Shown here in pieces: positions 11,501 to 23,358 of a stretch of DNA of 64,000 nt (the stretch's first letter is position 1; every line of letters starts with the position of its first letter). Under the pieces are notes generated by a model. It was not told the DNA's origin, made no database searches, and saw only the letters and a list, made by a program, of their open reading frames with translations. The stretch is from NCBI GenBank assembly GCA_021186555.1, contig JAJKFL010000026.1, forward strand, positions 6,713,209 through 6,777,208, written 5' to 3'. Position numbers and translations under genes: made by a program. Origin of the DNA: Reticulitermes speratus. Taxonomy: Eukaryota > Arthropoda > Insecta > Blattodea > Rhinotermitidae.

Positions 11501-14500
11501 TAAAATCTGACAACAATGACGGACACTTTACATGAAGACCTATGTACATTTATGGTAATATCTCGCTGAATTATTCTTAGAATGATAAATGTTTCAGACA
11601 AAAATTGTAGAGAATAAAAAAACACAAATTTTGTGTACAATAACTTTTTTTTTTCCAAAAACCGTGCCTTTTATGAGGTAATGTGGAAAAATGTGGTAGA
11701 GCCGGACAGGCCACAGACGACAATATAATACGGCGCATGCGCTTTGCATGCTGTATAACTAAGGCTACGGACATAACACTCATACTCGTAAATACCTTTT
11801 GCTTTTTCACGGCAACAATGGTTACGCGAAGGCGCGTCAGAGTTACGTAACATTGCCGGTTTTGTTTTTATTACAAGTGCTTATAAAGTATCACGAAATA
11901 AATTTATCATGTTAAGTTACTACGATTTATCTCCTATTATCACAGCAAAATATTTCCCATAGTTCCGTGTAATTATTTTCTGTCTCCATTCAAGTAATCT
12001 ACGGTAATGGAATATGCATACGTATCTATAAATTCTTAGATTTAATGGTACTGGTGTTTTTGCCACCACAGAAGATCGCATTGTCGTCGTACTAATTGGT
12101 GTTGTCTTTAACAGTGGTATTTAACCTGGGGTACGCGTACCCCCGAGGTACGCGAAGATATTTTAGGGGGTACGTAAAATTAAAAAATATATATATATAT
12201 TATTTCATGATAAACACTGAATAATCATGGCCAGATTTAGGGTTAGCCACAAGAGACCCGGACGTAAGGACATGCGATTTGGGAGCGCCATTTTTATTCT
12301 CTCTCTCCTTTATGCCATTCTTATATGGGCGGCTAGATTTCGTTTTATTCCACATAGTGCATATAATATATTTGTTATTTAATAGCTTGACTCTCCTTTT
12401 TCTCATTTAAAATTTATTATTTAATACATTATTCTGGATGTAATTTATTTAACTTATTTTAGATGTAGATTATAGACTACGTATAACTTGAATTATGCAC
12501 CAACAACTTTGGGGGCACAAAGTTGAAGAGAAATTATATGTGGGGGTACGCGAACAAAAAAGGTTGAGTACCACTGCTCTATAATACGGATGCCCGTAAT
12601 GTAATTGGGGGACTGACTGACGCACTTAATTCACTAATGGAGCTCAGAGCAAGAAACCTGAAACACGCAACTGAACGTTCCGAGACGTAATGAAGTGAAT
12701 AATGGGAAACGTTATTTTGTCTACTGTATTGTGGCACCGTATACACTGGTAGGTGATACCCGGCGTTTCGGAGGAACATACTTCTTCAGGGTCGAAACTA
12801 GAGGATGTTCACCCTAAACGTTGCCAGACTACACGATGCCATAATTCAGAAGACCGTACAATACGCAATTTCGTCAGCTTCAAAACTTTTTTTTATCATA
12901 AAGATCATAAATTTTAGTTAATGCCCGGTTAAATACTTAGCTTTCGCCCTCACAGTTCGTTTCTGACAGCAGTCCTGTTTGAAATCAGTGCTATTGACGC
13001 TATTTAAACTGAATATTAATCTAATTTACTTCCCCTTTACACCAGAAGAGCCGGAAACTCCATCTGTCTCTCTAACTTCATATCGCGAGTAAATTCAATT
13101 AACCTTCTCAGAAGTTCAGATCATTTGGTGTGGCTGTTCTCAGCAACAGTATAATTACATCTTCATTCATTCATTCTGAAGTCTGTCTTACGACAGGTCC
13201 GTAGCCTCTTCCAAAGCGAATTCTCCACACAGTGCGAGCCAGTGCTTCCTCTTTCAATTTCACTCCAGAGGAAACATCGCGCATTTGTCTCTGTTTCTGG
13301 CAAAGACTATCCTGGAAAAGTAATAATGTGGTAGTTTTTCCATTTGCTTTCCACATCGCAGTACTACAGCCGTTCAGACCACTCTGGTCACGCCTGTTGT
13401 TACACGATCATGAACCATCTCGAGCATCATTTGCTCTGTGCTTCACGTCGCTACTGATTTAGTTTCTTCCGGCATCAGGGGAGTTTTTATTGGATTTCCG
13501 ATCTCCTAGGCATCTCTCTTCGTCTGGTTCCAACCCTCTTGATCTGTCCGGCTTGGGAGACCATACTGGTAGCAATGCTACCGCCGGCTTAGCTCTCAGG
13601 GTCACTGGAACTCACAAGCCCCTCTACCACGGCAAGGTGGAGATACCAATAAAGGGGAATTACATCTTATCTGCAGCCAATTCAATATTTGCAGTTATTT
13701 ATTTTTGATAAATAAGCTTGATTTTTGTTTGCACGATCTACCGATTCATGATATTTGCGTGAATGTACGATCTTTAGATGTTTCTTCGGTGTCCGTAGCT
13801 GTTTGTTCGGATTTTTCAAATTATAACGCTGCGAACATGCTTGTAACAGTTGGCAGGCCTAGAGTAGTTCAGCGCTTACGGCGGGCTTATACAGCGTTAT
13901 GTTTTGAACACCTTGTCTTGTTACGTTTGTGGGGCCGGAAAGGGGATAATTGAAGGATGATGTTGAGAGTGTTTAGCATTTTGTGGACTTAAAAGAGTAC
14001 ATTTTGTTTCCAATGCTTCCGACTTCCGGAAGAGCATTGCTTCGAAGATTGAAATCTTGTGGTATGTCACGTTATGTCGTTGGGTAAACAGCTCTCGACG
14101 TTTCTAAGCATCGTAGTTCATTTTTCCTAGAGCAAGGATTTCTCTACGATCCTCTGAAACGTCGGGAACTGTTTACCCCCCCCCCTCCGCTGACACAGCC
14201 TAACGTCCCAGAAGACTTGAATCTTCAGCAACACTTCTGCGAGAACCTCAAATTTCGAGAGAGAATTGCTGTGTTTCAATATTTACAGGATTTGCCTCCT
14301 CGTCCTGATAACAGGGTCCGGGATAGCTCAGTCGGTATAGCGACTGGCTACGGGGTGGACGGTGTCCGGGGATCGAATCCCAGTGGCGGCGAGGTTTTCC
14401 GCAACCGTCCAGACCGGTCCCGGGGCCCACCCAGCCTCCTATAAATGGGTACCGGGTCTCTTTCCCGGGGGTAAAGCGGCCGGGGCGTGGAGTTGACCAC

Positions 14501-17500
14501 CCACCCTCATCTAGTGTCAGGGTTAAAGAAAGAGTAGAGCTATACCTCTTCTCCCTCTCTGGGCCTTCATGACCTGTTCTAGGGAGAACTTTACCTTTAC
14601 CTTCTGATAACAGCAGCATGAGAATGACTATAGAACATTGGTGGAACGATATTGACAGTGAAAAACCAAATTACTTGGACAAATACCTGTTAAAATGCCA
14701 CATTGTGTACTTTATATCTGACATGGAATGGACGGAGATAGAACTTGGGACTGTGCATTGACAGGCTGGTGACTAACCACATGAGTTAGTAATGAACAGG
14801 AATGGGTGAGGAAGGAAGTGTTGGTGGCCCGTATGAAACTTCTGTCCTGGCTTCAGCCTGGAGGGGCTGATGAACATTACTCATGGTGTGGTATCCGGCA
14901 TACATGGCTCAGAATAGGGACAAGTGGCGGGCTCTTGTGAATGCGGTAATAAACCTTGGGGTTCTATAAAACGCGGGGAATTTCTTGACTAGCTGACGAC
15001 CTGCTAGCTTCTCAAGAAGGACTCTGCTCCAAGGAGTTAGTTGGTGGTATCCGGCCCGCGCTTGAATCGGACAACTCCAAAGTAACAGTTTTGACTGATT
15101 CATACAGAAATTATTTAACTTTGTGGTGGAAAATTTTCGCGTTTTTCTTCTTTTCAATGTTTATGAGAGAAATTTTACACTGAACCTGCTTTTAGATAGG
15201 AACTTTGATAACTCTGTGACAGAAGGAACAGAGGTGCAACAGGTTGCAGTCTTGCTCCTGACAAAATAACACGAAACAATGCAATGTTCCTAACTGTTTC
15301 CACTTTACGACAATGTTTTATGAATGTCTGAAGTGCGCATTCATTCCTTACTGCTCCGTCAGAATTTATATATATTTACTGCCCTACTGTTGTTCTAATA
15401 AATGGACATAACAGGCAGAATGATGCAAAATATGAAAATAATTGAATTTAAAAGCGATTTTTACCTTTAAAAGGACCTCAGGTCAACTGTGACTGCCCAC
15501 AGAACTGTTCTCCTACAGCGAAAAATCTGTACACCAGGTACTTTATTCTATTTGTTGCACAGACCAACATATTTCGAGCCAATTAGGTCATCTTCAGGTT
15601 CACAGTTCCTATTATCAAAACATATTGAGGAAAGGGGCGCGCGGTGGCGCAGTTGGTTGAGGCACTACGCTACAAACCGGAACGTCGCGGGTTCGATTCC
15701 CGATGATGTCATTGGAATTAATTCCTTGACCTAATCGTTTCGGTCGCACTATGGCCCTGGGGTCGACTCAGCCTCTAACAGAAATGAGTACCAGGAATAT
15801 TTCCTGGGGGGGTAAAGGCGGCCGGTGCGTAGGGCTGACAACCTTACCACCTTCATGTGCCGATTGTCTAGAAATCTGGGAGCCTCGACCTCCTGGAGCC
15901 CTCAGGGCCTGCCAAGGCTTGTAATGGGATTGCTTTTTTTTATTGAGGAAAGAATAAAAGTCGATAAAACGGGATTAAAAATGTTAAAGTTGTCAAAATC
16001 GGAAATAATATGTATGGAGAAAATTCTACAACACTATTACAAACATTTTATAGAATTCTTAACTTTCTTTTTTAGTGCAAGTTGTCACAGCCTATTCATC
16101 AATCAGGAATGTCATTGTAGGTTCCTTCCAAGAAAGGAATTCTGTGTAATAAATAGAACATAATTGTGTTTAGACGGATTTTGTCTTGATTTCTGTTATA
16201 AATAACAAAACTGAATGACTTCCTTTAAAACAAGGAACTCTGTTTAGCCGTAATCTGTGATGTTTTATTGCGGTGAATGATCCGTGGACATTTCATTTGC
16301 AGTGCCATGAGACTGGACACAAAGTTTGTTTTTTGTTCCGATTAGAAGATTCAGATCAATTCAATATGAAAAATTTTCTGACTCCTAAAATGTTTGGCCT
16401 AGCTTCTAGTCAAAAGCAAAATTTGTCACGCCCTGATTTGAGCCTATGCTGTGGCACATCGATTGAGATAAGCCGATGTGAAGCGTCTGCGTAAAGTCTG
16501 ATCAGTTTTCTGTACATTCAGTTGAGAAATAATGATGCTGGAGACGTGATTCAAGTGCCTTGGTTACAGGGGAAATCCTCTTCGATTTAAGCTCTGCTAG
16601 AGTTGTTATCTCTCTTTCCAGGCCGTCACTTCACGTATTGTATCAGTACTTTGGTTAGTTTTGTGCGACTTGTCATGAAATACCTCGTACTGCGAAACCT
16701 TGAGTGCTTTGTACCTTACCTGCTGCTCTGACGCGCTGAAAACCGACAGAAATCCGTCATCATAAATTAGTTTAAAGAGGGCGGTGTTCAGTGGTTTGTC
16801 TTAATGTCTTTTCCATGGAAATTAAAGGTAAAGTTCTCCCTAGAACAGGCCACGAAGGCCCAGATGGGGAGTAGAGATATAGCTCTAGTCTTTCTTTAAC
16901 CCTGACACTAGATGAGGATGGGTGGTAAACTCCACGCCCCGACAGCTTTACCCCCGGGAAAGAGACCCGGTACCCATTGTATAGGAGGCTAGGTGGACCC
17001 CAGGTCTGGTCTGGACGGGTGCTGAAAATCTCGCCCCCACCGGGATTCGATCCCTGGACCGTCCAGCCCGTAGCGAGTCGCTGTACCGACTACGCTATCC
17101 TGACCCACCCGTAGGAATTAAAACCGAAACTAATCTCGTTTATTTACATATAAAAGCAAAAAATTGCAGTAATAAAGGACAGTGTTTCATTGTCATCAGT
17201 TAGTATTAGAGTGGCGATCTTTGCGAAAATGATGCCCCATACACAATTTATGATTTTTCTATCAAGTTGTCTTCCTAGACCTTTCCACATTTATGACGTC
17301 CATATTCACTGAAATGGGATTTTAGTAATCTCAAGGGCTATAGTGTGTCAGAGTCTATCAATAGAAGGGTCATCTTTCGAGCTGTATCTTTAGATCGGAC
17401 GTGTCAAATGTTTCCAGCGAATTTTCAGTGGACATTACACTAGCAACTGTTGCTGGGGGGGCAGGTGAGTTGACTCTGCAGGTTGTGAATAAAACAGAAG

Positions 17501-19710
17501 CATTCATGTATTTTGAATGTTAACATACACCGTATTCAAACTTTCAAAGTAAATTTCTAGAGCTTAATGAGGCTGGCCATTCTTCGTCACAAGAATGATA
17601 CAGTCACTTTTGAGCTGCATGTAGCTTCACGTACATTAGTAGCAATTACACATACTGAACCGACGTATTAAAAAAAATATATAAAATTCGCCCATCAGCT
17701 TTAGCTTTAGACCACCAGTACCAAATTAAATCGTAAAATTGGTTCAGTAGTTTTGGATATAGCTAAATAAAAGGAAGTCGTCCCTGTGCACACCGTCAAT
17801 GCATGTGGGGGATTGGAGGTATAGCTCCACTCATTCTTAACCTCGGCAATAGGGGGGGGGGGGTGAGCGAGCGGGCACGTTCACTCACAGGACACTTTAC
17901 CGCTGGGGAAACCGCCCATTGAATACAAGGCTGGCTGACCCAGAGCAGGTCTGGACGTTTTGGAGTAGAGATTAGTCTCTTGCGTCTGTCAGGAATCGAA
18001 CCCCGTTTCGTCTAACCGCCTGAGCCATGGTATAGCCTTTTGGAAGTTGAAAATGTGGACAGACAGGACAATATTTATGGGATGTGAAACCATTAGCTTT
18101 TATTGTAGCTGCAATAGCAGCAGGTAACACAGAGGGGAAGTGAATCTGCGAACTCTTAGACATTGCAGTTAAACAACAGGAAAATAAATCAGGTCCATAC
18201 AAAGAGAAGTCAGTCCCATAATCGATAATCCGCATTGTATCTTACTGAGTTTGTGTTTAGTTTGTATACCCACGTTATAATTATCTTTTTAGTGACAATA
18301 TAATTTATGCAGTAATTAATGCCATTAATGGGAAATTTGAAGTTCGTAATGACACGTTGCTGCCGATCCCAGTGGCCGCGCGGTCTAAGGCGTGGGTCTT
18401 CGGCCGCTCGCTTGCTGGGATCGTGGGTTCGAATCCCACGGGGGCATGGATGTTTGTCTCTTGTGAGTGTTGTGTGTTGTTGTCAGGTAGGGGCCTCTGC
18501 GACGAGCCAATCCCTCGCCCAGTGGAGTCCTACCGAGTGTGGTGTGTCTCTCAGTGTGATCAAAAGAAAATTACAAACCTCGACACTGAAACGGGAAAAC
18601 CGGAGTAGGTAGAAGAGGACGACTAAAAAAAATGTTATGTTGCTTCCCAGGAGTGGAAACAAGTACATCCCCCACCACAAAGAAAAACAAACTGTTTTCG
18701 AGTGCTCAATAATATGGTAATTACTCCCGCAAACACGGCCTCGCCATTATGCGTTCACTTTATACAGTTTGCCCAAAAGCCCATAATATATGCCATGCTA
18801 GTTTTTAAGCTTTCGCAGCGATGCAGGTCAGGTCGTCGTTCTTCTGGGATGTGACACTGTGTCACTGGGTTTTGCCCGACGTTTTGAGACCACCACTTTG
18901 TCTCGAAACGTCGGGCAACACGCAGTGACACAGAACCACGTCCCAGAAGGACGGAGACCTCGAAAGATGACTTGCAATCTTGGTTTTAAACTTCCTTTTC
19001 ATTGTATACGTCCTCTGTGTAATTAAGTAAATTAAATTTAGGAATCGCAAATCGATTCAATGTCCTTGTAGATCTAAACATCATACTGTCCTTGTAGATC
19101 TAAACATCATACTGTCCTTGTAGATCTAAACATCATACTGTCCTTGTAGATCTAAACATCATACTGTCCTTGTAGATCTAAACATCATACTGTCCTTGTA
19201 GATCTAAACATCATACTGTCCTTGTAGATCTAAACATCATACTGTCCTTGTAGATCTAAACATCATACTGTCCTTGTAGATCTAAACATCATACTGTCCT
19301 TGTAGATCTAAACATCATACTGTCCTTGTAGATCTAAACATCATACTGTCCCTGTATTTCTTCAATTTATCTAGGTACTGTTCAGCACGTTTACTGTTCC
19401 GGTCTCATCAGGTTTCTTTCTCCCAAGATAGTTACAGGAGAATCCTTTCAGGCTCCGTCTTACGTCACGAACTGCAAACAACTCCTAACCCTTTCCCACG
19501 CAAGGATCGTGTTTGTGTGCTCTCTCAGATTTCAAGTTTCTTTTTACCACTAAATTCATTGCCCTGGTGCACTGTCTCTGCAAACCTGTTTTTTGCTGGG
19601 TGACCTTTCGATTTTGAAACAAGATAGGAAATGTATAATATTACATGGAGGTGCGTTCTGATTTTTGCATTCTGGGCTGTTCTCAGATGGCCGCATTATT
19701 TAATCCACAG

Positions 19711-19752
<42 letters not shown>

Positions 19753-22700
19753 TAAGGGGGCACGCGGTGGCGCAGTTGGTTGAGGCACTGTGCTACAAGC
19801 CGGAACGTCGCGGGTTCGATTCCCGATGGTGTCACTGGAATATTTCAGTGACATAATCGTTTCGGTCGCACTATGGCCCTGGGGTCGACTCAGCCTCTAA
19901 CAGAAATGAGTACCAGGAATCTTTCCTGGGGGTAAAGGCGGCCGGTGCGTAGAGCTGACAACCTTACCAACTTCATGTGCCGATTGTCTACAAATCTGGG
20001 AGCCTCGACCTCCTGGAACCCTAAGGGCCTGTCCAGGCCTGTAATGCTTTACTTTATATATATATATATATACAGGGGTGCACAGATTTTCCAAAAATCT
20101 AAGCGCCACGTCAAAGTTCTAGGCGCCAGAAACATGGCATGAAACAAGTTCCATACTGAGGACCCACAGATATTAGGTCCCATAGAACGAAATTTAGTTG
20201 CCATAGCGACCGGCACTTGGGGTTTGTGCACCCCTGAATATATATATATTACAGAATGTTACTACTAATTTAGAGTCTGTTATTTTATTTATTTGAAGAA
20301 TTGCTTGTCTGCGTGGATTTCGGTTTTGTTAATTTTATCCGTCTTACATAACTATTTACGTTTCAGCCCGTCGAAATATTTTGTAATTTCTGACTTTCAG
20401 ACAAAATTTCGTACAACTTGTTGGCGTATTCATAACCTATGCACACGCAACCTATGCTCTTTCGCGGGGGTAAATCGGCCAAGGGAGGAGGCTGACAAAT
20501 CACATTCACCTAGTGCGGAGATAAGTGAGCGGAGCTATACGTTCACTCCCCCCATATGAGTTCATGGCGTATGTCGGGAAAACTTTAATTTTTGTGTTTC
20601 CAGAATTATGAAAATTAAAATTCGTTACTAGAGAAGGTTTTCGGGGATCTCGTTAAAATCCTTTGTGAATCACTTGGTCTTCCGCGGACCACAGTTTGGT
20701 TAACCACTGCTGTGATGGATTCCCACTGATGTTAGCCCCAGAGAAACCTGGCAAGAGTCATCACTTTAAGGCGTTCCTTCTGGGCTTCATTAATAAAACA
20801 TTGTTTCTCATTTGGTGTTAGGCTATATAAAGCGTCACAATCTTGTGCAAGTTCGAAGTGGAATGAAATGGACGTCGCATTTTCTAACTCACAAGAGGTC
20901 TAGTTAAGCACCTTCCCTTCCCATGCCCGAAACGCACTAAACTCAAAATAAGTTAGGAAATGTCCGCATGGCGTAACGCTTCTGGCACGTTTCCTCTATT
21001 ATTGTCCCAAGATGTCAAATTCGTAAATAAGTTAGAGAAAAGCACTGAGTATTTTAAGGCACGGGTATAAGATTTCTGTGTATTTTATCAACAGATTTAC
21101 AAGCGTTCATAATCGATATCTCGTAAACGGGAAGATTTAAATTGATATCTCAATATCTCGACGTTTATAATCGATCATGCCGATGATCAATACTTAAATG
21201 TTTCTTCAGTTTCAGCTCGTACCTGACAGAGAACATGGTTTGTCTTAATTATAAAATAAGCTGTTTCTAGGGTGTCAGCGCGTACCTCACAGTGAACACA
21301 GTCTGTCGGTTATAAAGATCAATCATGACGACGGATAATAAACCTAGTGAAGTGCCATGTCTCAGGCGGTTAGTCGCCGGTCTCACCGCGGAGGTCAGTG
21401 TTTGGTCTCAGATCGTCCTTGTGAGATTTATAGTGAAAAAGTGGCAGTGGATGAGGTTTTTCTCCGAGTATTTCGGTTTCCCTTTATCAGTATCATTCCG
21501 CCAAAGCTACACGTTGCTCTTACCAGAAGGAAAAACGGGCGAAGCCTTGGAATTTTCCAAAAGCAATGCTCTGTCGGAAATCGGGTAACATTGAATAGAA
21601 AAGTACTTTTCATGTTTAATATCATAAATGTATGTAGGTCTTCGTGTACAGTGTCTTATTTACGTACGATTTTAACCAAAATCGGAATGTGTCAACAGAT
21701 TGTAGTAAAAATCCCAAATACGAAATTTCACAAAAATCCGTATGGTGGGAGTGGCTGTCATACATGCGGACTGACATGCAGAAATGACGAAGTAGTCAGT
21801 CAACTTCACGACCCTGGAGAAGGAGGATCCGGTTTCCGTTGGATTGCAGACTGGCTGGGCCCAGAGCCAGTCTGGACGATTTCAAGGAGAAAAGAATGCC
21901 TTGCGTATTCCCCAGTCCTGCAGCCCGTACCCTAGTCACTGCTGATTGACCGAAATTAATTATTTAATGTGATTTATTTACTGTAGAAATCTTCCCCGCG
22001 CCATCTGGATTGCGATGCCCATCGTGACGCTTATTTACTTCGCCGCCAATCTGGCCTACTTCGCCGTCGTGTCACGAGAAGAGTTGCTGTCCTCTCCCGC
22101 CGTGGCGGTGGTACGTACCCTCTGCAAATTGGTGTATTTTATTAGTTTATGTTGCTTTTATTATTACTATACGTGCGCATTTTCCCGCCCAATCGGCTAA
22201 TGTTCCTCACCCAGCGATGAACCAAAATTCAGGTGCATTAGCGAAATTTTACTTGAAACCACAGAGAATTTATATTACTTCAGTTATTGCCTTACAGATC
22301 TATTTTCCAACCAATTTAGTAGTTTTTCCTCAGCCCGCGTTGAATCCAATGTTATCTGAATTTTCGACACTTCCCTTAAATCCAGAAGGAAATTGTCACA
22401 CGTATAAGTAGTGGTACCCAAGTAAACTTTTGACGAAGATATACATTGTTACAAAATTGTACACATTGTTCTTGTATTTTGTGAAGTGTTCACTGTATCA
22501 AGAAATGTTTTACATACTGTAGTCATATCTACATTTTATTTCCTGTAATTTTTTAATCGTTTTGGAGATCCAATTTTATTTGCGAGTTACACGTAATGTA
22601 AGACTAAAATTAATCGAAATTAAAAGTTGTTGGACCACGTTTAGGGTAGATATCTGCCTCCCTTATTCTCTTGCTCCTCAATTTGTTGTTTTTTGTGTCT

Positions 22701-23327
22701 GTTTATTTCTGTGACAGTTTCATAATACGTTTTGGTGTGCTGAACGAAAACTTTGTAGACTACTGTTCGTTGTGTCTATAAAGACCCAGCCTTTGCGACG
22801 TGTAAGGGGACACAGAGGTAAAGCTCCAAGCATTCTACACATTTACACTAAGTGAAGGGAATGGTCAACTTCATCCTGCGGCTCTTTACCTCCGGGAACC
22901 ATTTTTACAGGAGACCGGGAGGACCTAGAGCCGATGGATGTGGTGGAGAAAAGAAGAAAAATCACTGTCCTGGCGGGGAATCGATTCGCTGTCGTCCAGC
23001 CCATACCCTGTCACAGTATTGCGTGAACGTGAGAATGCACTCAGAATTGCGATTTGAGAAGCGTCCTCATCCCTGCGGAGCGCGTATTAAAACTGGTTCC
23101 AACCTTCTGTCTATACGCATGAAAAAACGCTAGAATCGTTCACTAGAGTTTCATGAAATTTGACATACGGAGGTTTAACTAAAATTTATCGACCTCTTCT
23201 AATTTTTTCAAACAACAATAACGGGTACTTTACATGATTATGTAAGTGCACTTCTGCAAGCTTCTCATGTTTAACTAGCACGTAGATCCGGAACCATTTT
23301 TAGAGCCAAAAATCTTTGGAAGAATAC

Positions 23328-23358
<31 letters not shown>

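Noticed and set aside
14248-14619. 123-codon minus-strand ORF
   Set aside because: It lies almost wholly on the reverse of a full-length SINE D copy.
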